Part shown: in pieces, positions 48,780 through 60,360 of the stretch | Layout: each line of letters opens with the position of its first letter | Numbering within the stretch: position 1 is the stretch's first letter | Origin: Sclerodactyla briareus | Taxonomy: Eukaryota > Echinodermata > Holothuroidea > Dendrochirotida > Sclerodactylidae | Length of the DNA stretch: 64,000 nt | Direction of reading: 5' to 3' | NCBI GenBank assembly: GCA_026419785.1 | Contig: JAODTK010001521.1 | Coordinates: forward strand, 299,252-363,251 | Notes under the pieces: generated by a model | Seen by the model: only the letters and a program-made list of their open reading frames with translations | Databases searched by the model: none | What the model was told of the DNA's origin: nothing | Program-made: the position numbers and the translations under genes

Positions 48780-49450
48780 TAGTCAAAATGAGGTCAAGAG
48801 GTCGAAGGAGGTCAAAGTAAGTCATCAAATGAAGTTTGCACAGACGAACAAAATTCTCCATAACGCCAAACCCCCTAGAATGTTTCGTCGGCAAGATATA
48901 TAGAAATATTTGGAATTTATCAGTGTTTCAGAGGCTGTGCCATCCTTTCACAGAGGACATAACTGGACGCCAGCGCAATTGACTTATGGCTTGTTACACC
49001 AAGACGAGTCTGTTCGTCACAAAGTATTGACCCCGAAGGTCACGAGGCATTAGGTCGAATGAGGACAAAAGGTCAAAAGGTTAATGAGGTTGTTTGCACA
49101 GACGAACAAAATTCTCCATAACGCCAAACCCCCTAGAATGTTTCGTCGGCAAGATATATAGAAATATTTGGAATTTATCAGTGTTTCAGAGGCTGTGCCA
49201 TCCTTTCACAGAGGACATAACTGCGCGCAGCGCCATTGACTTATTGGCTTGTTACAACAAGACGAGTCTGTTCGTCACAAAGTATTGACCCCGAAGGTCA
49301 CGAGGTCATTAGGTCAAATGAGGACAAAAGGTCAAAAGGTTAATGAGGTTGTTTGCCAGACAACAGAAATTCTCTATCATGCCAACCCCCTAAAATGTTT
49401 CGTTGACTATATATAAAGATTACCTTCCAGTTACTTTGATTGACTTGACC
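48780..49450 (+). repeat. Family C with a 258-bp tandem duplication
   Basis: Unit 1 is 48834-49091 and unit 2 starts at 49092. A third, shorter and more diverged start (GTTTGCCAGACAACAGAAATTC) is at 49350. Each begins GTTTGCACAGACGAACAAAA, contains CCCCCTAGAATGTTTCGTCG, and ends with AGGTCAAAAGGTTAATGAGG. The first about 130 bases of units 1 and 2 are identical, a short segment then differs at about eight places, and the rest is again nearly identical. Confidence 0.85.
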
Positions 49451-50700
49451 TGAAACATAAAAAATAGGGTTAATCCTCACCATATGAGCAATCCCCATAC
49501 CTATATGAACTCATAGAATACTTGCGTTTTCATGGATATCGTGCTGACAAGATTTTTGGACTTTTTTTCGCCCTGTCATGACCTCGAATGACTTTGAACT
49601 GACACTAAGAACAATAGGGTTGAACAACTCACGTGCCTAATTATGATCCCACTTCGGGGATATTATGGTTTTGGCTTCGCCGTCTCCGCCGCGTCCGCCG
49701 CGTCCGCCGCGTCCGCCGCATTTCTTGTTAGCGCCATAACTCTCCAACACTTTGTCCGTTTGAGCTGAAACTTGGCACACATGTCCGTCGTAGTGAAATC
49801 TCGGATGAGTTCGAAAGTGGGCGTCGCCACATGAACGGGGTCCACTAATTGGCATTAATTTCCACGATTGGAAGATTTTCCTGTTAGCGCAATAACTCTT
49901 TAATGCTTTATCCGATTTATCTAAAACTTGGTACCCTTGTCCGCCCTAGTGAAATCTCGGATGTTCGGAAGTAGGCCATCGCTGCAATGCTGGGGGCCGC
50001 TAATTTGCATAATTTTCGCTAAATTTTTCAAGTTAGCCGGATTTGAACGATACTTGGTGGGTAGGGAGTATAGTTGATCCCGAAAAATGTGGAGGTAATT
50101 TCAAGGTCATCAATGTCAAATTTGCGAAATTTATGCGATTTTCCAAACTTTGTCAGATTTGAACGAAACTGGTGGGAACGAACTATAGTGAATCCCAAAA
50201 ATGTGGAGGTCATTTCAAAGGTCATCGGAGGTGAAACGTGCGAGACTTTATGTCGATTTTCCAAACTTTGTCATAGTTGAACGAACTTGGGTGGGGGCTA
50301 CATTTGTTCCTCACAATTTAGAAGTCTTTCAAAGCCATCATGTGCTCATTTGCACAATTCCTTTGCCCCTTATTAACACCCATGGATTACAACAAAACTT
50401 GTGGTGAAGGAAGTTTTCGTCTTGGTTTCTGACCAAAATAAAGGTCTTTATGGGGTGTTTAAATACTTCTTTCCAATGATGCTCAAAAGCATCAATGCTC
50501 AAAAGTGGGGATATACACGTGGGCGGTTTACCCGCCTACACATGTCTAGTTTTAACTCGATTTATGCTTGTGTCCTTTAAATATCGTGCTGACAAGGGGT
50601 GTCATACACCCACACACGCAAACAACACAACGCACGGGCATGACTGCACCTATTTCTCTTTGGCCTTCGACAAGAATAAACAAGACACAAAACTGTGTCG
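49451..50700 (+). repeat. Family C, module array and CA-rich end
   Basis: Tandem modules of about 115 bp carry TTGAACGA-ACTTGGTGGG and ATGTGGAGGTCATTTCAAAGG at 49740-50400. A CCGCGTCCG minisatellite is at 49681-49720. The block ends GCTGACAAGGGGTGTCATACACC plus CA-rich DNA and CTTTGGCCTTCGACAAGAAT, the same end as 52430-52560. Confidence 0.7.
49681..49720. repeat. 9-bp minisatellite (CCGCGTCCG)n
   Basis: About four CpG-rich units within family C. The encoded Ala/Asp or Gly/Arg repeats in overlapping frames are accidental. Confidence 0.85.
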
Positions 50701-51779
50701 CGATTCCTAGCCATCGCTGACAGGCTAGTGGCTACTAGGCCAAACCAGAAAACTTGTAATACCCCTATTAGATATTGCGGTTTACTTGACATCCTTTCTA
50801 AATAGTAGCACACTTGGAATTTCAAATATTATCCTTTCCCTTCTTCTGCCCTTCACTTCCTTCTACTACTTTTGTGGAGAACAACTGACCTCCCAAGTTT
50901 TATTCAATTCTGACAAAGTTTGGAAAATCACAAAAAGTATGCAAATTCGACTTCCGGTGATTTCAAAATGAACCTGACTTCGTCATGAACAAATGAAGTC
51001 GTGATGGAGGAGGGTGTGGTGGTAGGGGTGCTGTTCCCGCATGTACTGGGTTCGATTTGTGTTCTGGGTCACCCGCGGTGAGGGGGTCTTACATGTACCA
51101 GCTATTGTTAAACAGTGTATCAAACAGGAAGTTCTTCTGCCTGCACCTACCTCCTGGTATTTCAGGCTTTTCTTCTCAGTGAAACCTGTCAGGTGGGCAC
51201 TCCACCCCAACTCTCTGCCATATACACTACTGGTGCCCCTTTTAAATTAACTTTAGATTGGCCTACTTTGTTGAGAATGCCCATAAATAAATCATCAAAG
51301 TTTGTAATAGGCCACTGGGAGGGTATGCATGGCTACACTGAAAGCTTAATATGCAAGTAAACCTTGCAAGTTTATAGGGGTGTCCTTGAGACTGGACCAG
51401 TGATAAAACAAAACCACTGTTGACTATAGGACAACATGGGTGAAGAATATTATGCTCATTACTGCGTGACACAAGACATATAAGTATGTCCAGGGAAATT
51501 GTGTGTATAACGAAATGGTGGACAATTGGGAGTCATACTTTACAGCGTATTTACAGTAACATCTACACACTTTCACTTGGGTGACATCTGAAGGTGCAGG
51601 TTTTCTCAAATTGGGTATCACATACCTCTGCCTGAGGGATATTTATCGGGGCACTGGGCACAATTATGTTAGTTTTTTCTCTTCTTTTATCTTGACACAA
51701 GCATCTTAATTTGCTGAGTGCCAGGTGGCCACACAAAATATTTATAAGTTCAAACGACATGTAGGCTACCATGCATAAG
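50701..51779. other. Non-coding stretch, possible SINE-like part
   Basis: CATGTACTGGGTTCGATTTG at about 51040 resembles a weak RNA polymerase III B box, and 51000-51235 is GC-richer than its surroundings, but no A box is clear. The remainder is AT-rich without domains. Confidence 0.3.
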
Positions 51780-52451
51780 GGAACTGCATGCGTTTCGCCT
51801 AGACGAACATAACTTTCCATTACAACATTCCTCTATATATTTTGTTGCCAAGATGTCAATCGTCATGTTTGGCAACATTCCAGTGTTTTTAATGGCTGTC
51901 TTGACCTTTCACACATGTGCTTTCCTTGAAATAGCTTGTGATAGGAGTATTGTATTGCATTAGTCTAATTCACTTATGGTTGTCTCAACAAGACGAATCT
52001 GGTCATCACAAAAAATAGCACTCAATGTCACAAGGTCAAAAGGTCAAACGAGGTCACAAGGCCAAATGAGGTCAAAGTCGGTCAGCAGATGTAGTTCGCC
52101 CAGAGACAAAAACGTTCATAACGACAGCCCTCTAAAATGTTCCGTTGCCAAGATATATGAGGATTGCCCTATGGTGACCTTAAATGACTTCGGCCTAACA
52201 TCAAAAAACAATAGGGTTCATCCTCACCATACGGGCAACCCACATACCTAATTTGAACTTGATATATGCTTCCGTCCGTTAGATATTGTGCTGACAAGCT
52301 TTTTGAACTTTGCCCTCTCGTGACTTGAACTGGCACCAAAAAAATAGGGGTCATCCTCTCCATATGTCCAACCCAAATACTTAATCTGAGCTTAATACAT
52401 GCTCGCGTTCTTTAGATATCCTGCTGACAAGGGGTGTCACAACACAAACAC

Positions 52452-52490
<39 letters not shown>

Positions 52491-52560
52491 CACACATGCG
52501 CACGGTGCGTGACTGCATAAATTTCTTTGACTTCGGCAAGGATTCAAAAAGGTAATGTGA
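51780..52560 (+). repeat. Family C dispersed repeat
   Basis: Order of landmarks: CGCCTAGACGAACATAACTTTCC, TGTTGCCAAGATGTC, CAACAAGACGAATCTGGTCATCACA, GGTCAAAAGGTCAAACGAGG, GTTCCGTTGCCAAGATATATG, AACAATAGGGTTCATCCTCACC, GATATTGTGCTGACAAGC (twice as a sub-unit), CTGACAAGGGGTGTCAC, (CA)n, and GACTGCATAAATTTCTTTG. It is the most complete copy of this family in the window. Confidence 0.75.
52453..52489. repeat. (CA)n microsatellite
   Basis: About 18 CA units inside the family C end. The position is shared with degenerate CA stretches at 48220-48250 and 50600-50640. Confidence 0.9.
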
Positions 52561-53379
52561 CTTTTATGATAACATCTTTTCCGAACTTCCGGAGTCTACC
52601 AGAGTTCAAAGGCAGGTTCCATTCAACAACAACTCTTTTGGCAATAGATAAATTTGTTCCATCAAAGCCCATCATAATCCTATACATGGATGATGCCAAT
52701 TAGTACGTTCCGTCTGGTGAGGAAAAAGCAACGCCTCAAACATAAGGACTTAAAATCGTATGAGATCATATATGGTACAGCCCCGTAAGAGCTAGACACA
52801 TCTATCAGGCGAGCATATAGATCATATCTTCCATTAAAACTACGCTCATGATGACTGTGTCAACATGCACTTCGACATGCCTGTGAAACACAACAGCTAT
52901 ACTGTCAAGATCTGCTAAGAACTGGACTACATGGCTCAGACAGATGCAGTGTTCACCGACTTATAAGGAAGGTTTCACCGCGGACTAGATCATAAGCTCC
53001 AGCATTGCGGATTTGTGGGCAAATTATCACAGGAATGAATGTCTCAAACAGTTGTACCGCCAAGGAAGAGAGTACTGGGGGGCCATTGCTGTTCCAGTTT
53101 CCATCAATGAAATTCTTTACCGTGTATATCATCCACTACCAGAATGTGTGCTGATTGGTGCATATAAACCAACCATCGGATGACATGACAGTTACCACAT
53201 CCAGCAAGGACTGGACAATTCTTCATGTGGTTAGAAAATAAGGTTTGATAGTCGATCGAATGCATCATACAAATGCAGGGTCCATGTTGTAACTAATTAA
53301 TAAAGCGAGTTGTTCCCATTCCAAGCAGTTATGCCAAAAACTGTTCCTCGACTGGTGAAGGGCATTCTTATTATTGGGT
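52561..53379. other. Unassigned stretch before the + strand LINE fragment
   Basis: GC-balanced and repeat-free to the eye. It may be further upstream parts of the LINE at 53380, but no reverse-transcriptase motif can be placed with confidence. A YMDD-like reading at about 52685-52696 lacks the flanking residues expected for a LINE. Confidence 0.3.
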
Positions 53380-53700
53380 AACTATCCATCCACGCTTTAT
53401 GGTCAACTATATAAGCAAAATAGTTTGTTGAGTACCTGGTTTTCAATTTGATCCGTTGACATATTTACTACTGTGATACTAAAACGAACGACATTGCTTA
53501 TAAGTCACTGGCTCGTCCCTGTTTAGAAATTAGCTCCTCGATTTGGGGAATCCCGCACAAACCACAAACGCCTTGCTTCACAATGAGGAGCTTGTGAAAT
53601 AGTTCAGCGCAAAGCTGCCAGTTGTAGGGATCACTACCGTCAACTATGGCGTCACAAGCCGTTTGCAGCATCTTGCCGGGTTTACTTCACACAAGAAAAG
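53380..53700 (+). mobile_element. Non-LTR retrotransposon (LINE) fragment, RT C-terminal region
   Basis: The + frame reads DIAYKSLARPCLEISSSIW at about 53490-53546. It corresponds to the AYKSLVRPxLEYASxVW block just after the reverse-transcriptase core of many LINEs. A frame change later, VQRKAASCRDHYRQLW (about 53603-53650) matches the QRRAARFV-type segment. Several indels and in-frame stops are present, so the copy is dead. Both ends are uncertain. Confidence 0.75.
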
Positions 53701-53789
53701 AGTAATGCATGACGCCGCTGGTCGGGTAATTGGGTAACAAACATATTCATTTCATTTTTTCACCTAGTCGGTGAAAAGGTCAAGAAGGA

Positions 53790-54540
53790 CAAATCCTATG
53801 TGAGACCCTGAACTCACAACATCCCAAAAGAGGAGATAACCCCAGGATGCTAAAGAATTCGCCACCGATTCGTGAAAAATTAAATCAAAGACTGTTCTTG
53901 AACAGCCATGTAAACTCTTAGAACCGAACAGCATCTCTCCAGAAAGGCTATTCCACTCATTATAACACTCTGCGAGGAGAAATAAGTTTCGAATGTCAAT
54001 TTCTAGCGTTTACCACGAAGCTTGAGGCAATGACCCCTATTGGTGGAAAATCCAAAGAAAGAAAACTAGTTGAAAGACTGAGGCCATCGAATTCCATGAA
54101 CATTTTAACACTTGAATCCAAATCACCACGAAATCGTCTAGGCTTCCATCGAAGTGAGACTGAGACGCCCTAATCGTTCCTCGTGAGGTAAATCTCTAAG
54201 ACAGTGAATTAAACCAAGTGGTCATCCGCTGGAACGTTCTAAATTGCTGCTTAGCTTGTTTTCGAGAAATAAGGATATCATACGAATACTCCAGGAGAGT
54301 CTCACCAGCTGCGTCTTAAAACAGCCTGACAACAATATCTTTATCAAGGAAACTGAAGTGGCGTCTAATCCCTCTTCCTGATTCAGTGGAGTTACAAAAT
54401 AATAGCACCACACGGTCATCATCAGTGAATGTTAATAATTTTAGAATTTTAGACAAGTGATGTTGATACCTAGGTGAGTCCATTTTGCCAGAAACATGCA
54501 AGATCGGAATGCTTCCACTTTCACTATGCGAAAAATAAAA
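53790..54540 (-). mobile_element. Non-LTR retrotransposon (LINE) fragment, RT C-terminal region, convergent
   Basis: Minus-strand readings in order are IRRHFSFLDKDIVVRLFKT (about 54316-54375, matching the LGLIRRTFTFLDKEI-LYKTLVRPHLEY block), then LPHEERLGRLSL (about 54160-54195), RFRGDLDSSVKMFMEFDG, NRGHCLKLRGKR, and FSSQ-V--NEWNSLSGEM near 53950-54000. The order is that of a LINE protein's C-terminus. Frames change at least three times. The clade looks CR1-like. It lies tail-to-tail with the fragment at 53380, with about 90 bp between. Confidence 0.82.
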
Positions 54541-57054
54541 TGGGGGGAGGGGATGTTCTGGCGATAGTGTATTTTCTCTTCAAATATGTTGAACTCTTCG
54601 TTAGGCGGTGCGAAATTTGTGTTGTCCCGAAGCAGCGATAACCAACCAGTTAGTGTTTGCACAGTGCAGACCTGGGAAAGATTGTGACAACAAACCGTCC
54701 TATAATTTTCTAAATTTCACAAACAACAATAGAAGTATTCCGCATAAAAAAATTACGTTACTGAAATTCAGCTTGATGCGGACCAAGCGGTTAGACAATG
54801 TTAACAAATATTTCAGAATACTCTATGGTGACTGAAGGACCTTTGACCTGACCCGGAAACAATCGGGATCATTTATTTTACTCATTATGGGAACACAAAT
54901 TACCAAGTATTCACCAAGCATCTGGGTGGGGCAAGTTATCGTGTCATAAGCCAAAATTTGTCCAAATACATTTTTAACAATTTTTATCGTTCCGAATGAT
55001 CAAACACCTAAACAATGGGTTTGGAACTTTTGGCTGGTATTCCACTATTCCCCATGAGAGAGACGAAATCGCACACAAAATTCACACTCGATAGGACCGA
55101 ACGTTCTGGAGTTACCGTGTTCACAAGGAATTCAAAACTTGAACTCAGCTTTGAATTCAGACTTTGGTGACCTCAATGACTCTGAGCTGACCCAAAACAC
55201 CCTGCACTCATCACGGGGAACGGACAAATTTCTTCTGTTTCTCTTTATAATGGCATTGTACACGGGACTTGTCTTTACATTCATGCCGATGTAAAATTGA
55301 GTTAATCTCCAAGCACCGGTAACTTTTTCGAATCCAACAATGCGAGGTACCGGTACCGTATTGTACCCTCTCGAGTTGAACACCTGTCAAAGTGTTTTCT
55401 CGTGTGTGTGTGTTTTTTATTGATTTATTTTTATTCATAATGCACTAGTGGGTATGGGCCCCATACCAGTGCGTGACTTGAAACCTGTTCCTGGTTTGCA
55501 TGGAAGTGATGAAGACGTCACATTCAGTTGTTACGAACAAAATAATACCACACGCACCAAGGTCGTGATTTCACGTTGTATTTTTCAAAAATGAGATAGC
55601 AAACCCATTATGTCAAGTACCAAAAACTCGAAGTATACACGTACGCATCCCCACACATACACGAATTTGATTTTTTTTCTCGGAAATTAAATAATGCAAA
55701 AACGTTTAATATGTCAGTCGTTTATCCACATTTTATTATATACTACATATATAGATTTCATTCATGGACGAACGTTGTTCTACCAACATCCTAAAATACT
55801 ACAAACGACACACACGTAACATACTGTAGGACTATTCACCACATCTGTTTAACCTGTACACTTACAACATAGCGAGCGTATGCTATACTGAATATAATGC
55901 CAAGGAACCTATACTGGTCCAATTTTCCCGGTAACGAATGACAGAGAACACTTCATCCCTGCCCGGGTCACCTGGTGGTCCACCGTGCGCTCCCACAAAT
56001 CGTGGTCTCGATGAGCATCCGATCCGGATAACTGCTCTCCTCCCCCACCCTACCCCCCCCCCTCCCCCACTCCGGAGGGGATCAAGATCTCCGGATCTGA
56101 ACTGCGTTACGAGTTCAGATCGTCTCCGCTAGGCTATCAGTCAAAGTATGACATTTATGTGTCGTTATTATTGGCTACATCAACTTGATTTGTTGATTCG
56201 TCCGAGTTTGGTTTAGAGGGTACAAGTAAGTACAGGTAATTGCGTCAAAGAATCACACGGCAGACGCCTGCTCTATTGATTCATCGGAGGGACTGGTCCC
56301 AAAATCAAATAGAATATGTCACCGTGCATCGCCGGGGTGAAGGCCTTCATCAGTGGCTACAAGACTGATGTATAGAAGTGAAATGAGGGTGGTAATCCAC
56401 TTGGGGAAACAATGATCGACCGACTTTGCCAGAGGTCGTTACAGATTAGGTGACATTCAGTGGTGACAAGAAAAAAGTGCGCTAGCCATCTCTCCAGTCA
56501 CCTCGGAGATGATAAACCCGTTTTTTCTTAGTTTCTCCTTAGAATGTAAATCACGCTTCATTGGGCCCCCGGGAGTGGATTGTTAAAGCATGGAAACACT
56601 TCCCAGATCACACCGTTGTCGGGGCTAGCATGTCTATGTTAGTCTGGGATATTAATGGAATTATTTACTTGGCCACAATTGAGGGGTATAGCGGTTCATT
56701 TATGGGACTAATAGTCTAACATTTGCGGGTGTTTCAAAGGTAAAATGAGAATTGTCGACATAATTTTTCTCACCCGGCTCCGCTGTCTGGTCAATGAGTA
56801 AGCGCATTGTGGCATTTGATTTCAGTAGATGTGGGTTAAGGGGGAGATGGCCCCTCTCTCTTTCTCTCTCTCTCCCTCTCTCCCGGGAAAAGAAAAGTTA
56901 CGGTTAACTGGTCAACCGGGTTCATGGACGTAACAATGAGAGGTAACGTCTGATGAGTAGTAACTACAATTAAATACCAGTAGCATAGAAACTACGGTGA
57001 AGTAAATAGTACTTAGCTCAGTCGGAATCACTCAGTTGCCATATGTTCCATAGT
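54541..57054. other. Non-coding stretch, no gene recognised
   Basis: Diverged family C words (CTTTGACCTGACCCGGAAACAA, near 54840) continue to about 55210. C-rich tract at 56042-56072. CT-rich tract at 56851-56885. A CACCCCGGCGATGCACGGTGA-type segment at 56320 is followed by the complement of the SINE word CTGATGAAGGCC (56338-56352). No gene seen. Confidence 0.4.
56851..56885. repeat. CT-rich tract
   Basis: (CT)n with CCC and TTT interruptions, about 35 bases. Confidence 0.8.
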
Positions 57055-57087
57055 CTATCAATCAATCAATCAATCAATCAATCATCA

Positions 57088-57164
<77 letters not shown>

Positions 57165-57172
57165 GTATCTAT
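57055..57172. repeat. Compound (ATCA)n-(TATC)n microsatellite
   Basis: About eight ATCA units (57055-57089) pass directly into about twenty TATC units with one phase break near 57131. Confidence 0.95.
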
Positions 57173-58139
57173 CCTTGTATGAAAACTATGAGATGAAAGT
57201 GACCGGTAGGACTAGCATTTTAGCCGACCCTGAATCAAAACCTAGTTACATAATCCGGTTTATTACACGAAACTCATAGGTTAAGTCATCTCTTGCGTAC
57301 ATCTATCGTGCAAGCGAACATATAGTAACAAATATAAGTATACATGCTTTGAAAGGAATTGGAGGAACGAAATTGTTACTGATCTGCGAACGCACAGCTT
57401 GAAAACACGAACGAATTATTTAGGGAATCTGGCGTTGGTAAGGAGGTTAACACAATAGATCTGCATGTCCCCAGGCTGCAACTGCCGGGAAATCCCGACC
57501 GCGGGTGAAACGAGAGCTAAAGACTAGCCTGACTCTACGTTGGAGTGGTATTACCATATGAAGGCGATTACACTGCTTGACTTAAAGCAAATAGAACGAT
57601 GAAGTGAAATTGGACAAACGAGAACAACGGTGCTCAATTTAAATCATTTAGGTTATATTTCGAGCTAATTATAGAGTATCGTTGGCAAAATTTGTTGCCT
57701 CGATTTGGGGAAAGTAATGATTGTTATCCATGGCATGACAATGATAGGGCGGTAATGAACATCACCGAGAGCTGCTGGAGGCGAGCTCTATTCAACAATC
57801 GTGAGATGATATAAAAGGAAACAATGAACACGATTTATGGTCTATGAATGATTGTCACATTTAATTAGGAGTAATTGTCGTCAGCTCTGGAGCTGAAAGC
57901 TCTATATCTGGTAAGACAACATGAAATATACATTTTAGTGACTAAAAGATTATATTGGAGATTATTAGATTATGAGAACCACATCAAATACAGCAATCCA
58001 TTTTGTGAGTAATGTAATATAATATAAATTGATGTATGCTTGGTTAAGCATAACCTAACCTGTCCAATGTGAGGGTATTACTTAAGATAGGGTTAACGGT
58101 TTAGGCATATCGAGTAATGTCTTCGCCTAACTCTGGAAA
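57173..58139. other. Repeat-free stretch with homeodomain-site-like block
   Basis: The 57640-57910 part contains several TAAT cores and TGATTG / TGACAAT words close together, including GATTTATGG at 57830 and the block 57843-57884, which has a counterpart at 63063-63104. No coding frame is seen. It could be an enhancer-like element of the Hox neighbourhood. This is inference only. Confidence 0.3.
57843..57884 (+). promoter_or_regulatory. Paired motif block, copy 1
   Basis: ATGATTGTCACATTTAATTA followed by a GTAATTGTCG word. It is identical to 63063-63104 at 35 of 42 positions without gaps. It combines a TGATTGTCA (TALE/Pbx-Meis-like) word with a TAATTA homeodomain core. Function is unproven. 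Confidence 0.3.
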
Positions 58140-58144
58140 AGGGT

Positions 58145-58315
58145 GTCGAATTCACACAACACTTATGTAACTAGACACATATGTGGGTTGTAAGAAATTC
58201 CCACACAAATAGGGAATGAAAAAACCAATTAACATGTATTGTGCAGATTCTACACAATGATTGTGTAATTTCTACCGCACCACTAGTTAGTGTGCTAGTT
58301 TCACACTTTTTTTTA
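58145..58315. repeat. Family E TGTGTAA-palindrome element, copy 3
   Basis: TTCACACAACACTTATGTAA, GTTGTAAGAAATTCCCACAC, ATTGTGCAGATTCTACACAA, TGATTGTGTAATTTCTA and GTGTGCTAGTTTCACAC. Contains the perfect 13-base palindrome-like CACAATGATTGTG. Confidence 0.6.
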
Positions 58316-58320
58316 GATTT

Positions 58321-58688
58321 GTGCGCATGCATTTTATTAAGCCTAACCCTACTTTGAGCTAGGCTTCGCGGACGTGAGTTCCATCGAGCCGTCGGGGCAA
58401 AAGATGTAAGGCCTATACACTTATAGATTGCGAATCACGTAGCGCATCATGCCTCCTTCACAAAGTGGAGCGAGCTTCGGCTGCCGTTCATTTAAACTTT
58501 CTTTATAATAGTAGGTTCCCTTAGAGCAAAGTTTCTCCAAAAATAATTTTACTCTAATAAGTAGCTGAATGAGTTCCTCCTTCATTCGGGAGGATGCAAT
58601 GAATTAGTTATCCAACCCCGTGTTTATTTCCAAGAAACGTACAGGTGGATGAACTGAAATCGAATTTTGTTAGACATTCATAAACATC

Positions 58689-58727
<39 letters not shown>

Positions 58728-60358
58728 CACAGCCACTTGCATGCATTTGTTACTCTGGATGTCAACACTGAAAAAGGGCCAGCAGACTGCATAAAAAATT
58801 AATTTTCGCCTTCGGCAAGATGCATGACTATGATATCGCATTGATTTGACATTCGAAGCGTTTTTCTATGACCATTGTAATCAGAGAAATATTTTCCATA
58901 TCGGATGAACTGAGAGACACGACTATTCACCATTTCCGGATATCTACGATAACGTATTTTCTTCGTTATTGGACAATAGCGAAGAAATTCCATATCCCGT
59001 ACCTTTTAGAGATATCACGATAATGTCCGTTCCTTCACTTACGTTGGGCTTTTCGGTGGTTGTGAGACCGGCTCCGCAAATGTCCACATTACAACGCGAA
59101 CCTTTGCGTGAGATGATGTTATACAAAAAGAACCAAATAGTGATCAATTAAACTTCATTTAATGGTGTTTGAACAATGGAAGTCTCGTTACGGAAATCTC
59201 ATTGTGCGCGATTTGAAGGATACTTAATGAGTCAACTTTCCGACTGGACTTGTTTTGATATCAAGAAACATGACCGATAAGCCGCTAGCGGGCTGGGAGC
59301 GCTGGAAGGAATTAGACAATGCTATTTCAGTTAAGAGTGAAGTAAAACTCCCACTGGGCACAAAACAAGCACCAGGACGGCGAGGAACACAATTCGCTGT
59401 TTAGAGGCATAATTTCATTCAATGTTTGTCAGGATTAATTTGAAATAACTTTCCATCAAATTTCGGGCCGTAAGTTAGGCAGTCCGGGAAATCGATGGAA
59501 TGGCCTTCCTGGGAATATCAGTAATGATACCGTATGAAATGTTTATTGAGAGATAGAGAGGGGCATATGAGCTTGGCTGAATGAGTATATTAAGTCCCTC
59601 GACGTGCAATCCCGGAGACCGCCTATGATAAACCAGGAAATGCTAACGTAGAGTAGCATTTCTCCTGTGTAAATGAAAATCATGGAGAGTGCTTGCTATT
59701 TGAGGATTTTTTTTCTCCTATGCATTTTGTTTGTATAATGTGCCGTTCGTTCGGGTTCCTACCTAGTCTGCTATGTTTACAGTATTAGTTCTAGTGAGTG
59801 ATTGATGGATTTAAACAACTTCGGTTCGTGTCGATGCCTGGTACGGTTTGGGGTATCAGCCTATGTAAAGATAAATCAAGTCATGGAAATGCGACGACTC
59901 CCTTTTCCGAACCCATTTACAGACCTTTTCTCGTGGGGGTTATATAGGCTGGATTATGAAAGGCAATGCTCGATATACACTCTGACCTGAATGTCTAACC
60001 ATCTTATGCATCCCAAGAACGCAACACTGCGTGCGATCCTCGCCTTTTTTTTGAGGGGGTGGTTGGAGTGCTGAGAGGGCGATTACTTAGATTTTTTTAT
60101 GTCCGAAGATGTATACATTCCATGCATCAGCGTTCGACTTGATATGAACATTTAAACAGCAGAAATGAAATGACCTTAAAGGCCCTCCAAAAGAGTTTTA
60201 ACATTTTCGTAGTGTTAAGTGTCGGCTGTAGTGTTCCACGGTACCTGCCAACCTTCAGAGATTCAAGAAATCTGGAGGTTGGTGCTCGAAAATTGGGGTC
60301 TCTTTAGTCGGAAACACTGTATACGTAGGTCTATAACATTGGACCCAAACCACTCAAA
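58321..60358. other. Non-coding stretch, no gene recognised
   Basis: Holds the poly(T) listed below. Short overlapping frames at 58799-59151 lack domains. The GC-balanced block 59270-59560 is repeat-free. Confidence 0.4.
58691..58727. repeat. Poly(T) run of 37
   Basis: Uninterrupted T homopolymer. Read on the minus strand it could be the A tail of a retroposed sequence lying at higher coordinates, but no source or target-site duplication was recognised. Confidence 0.9.
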
Positions 60359-60360
60359 AA

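Noticed and set aside
52680-52700. YMDD-like reverse transcriptase motif
   Set aside because: A stop follows at once, and the flanking residues fit neither a LINE nor another RT family. Treated as chance.
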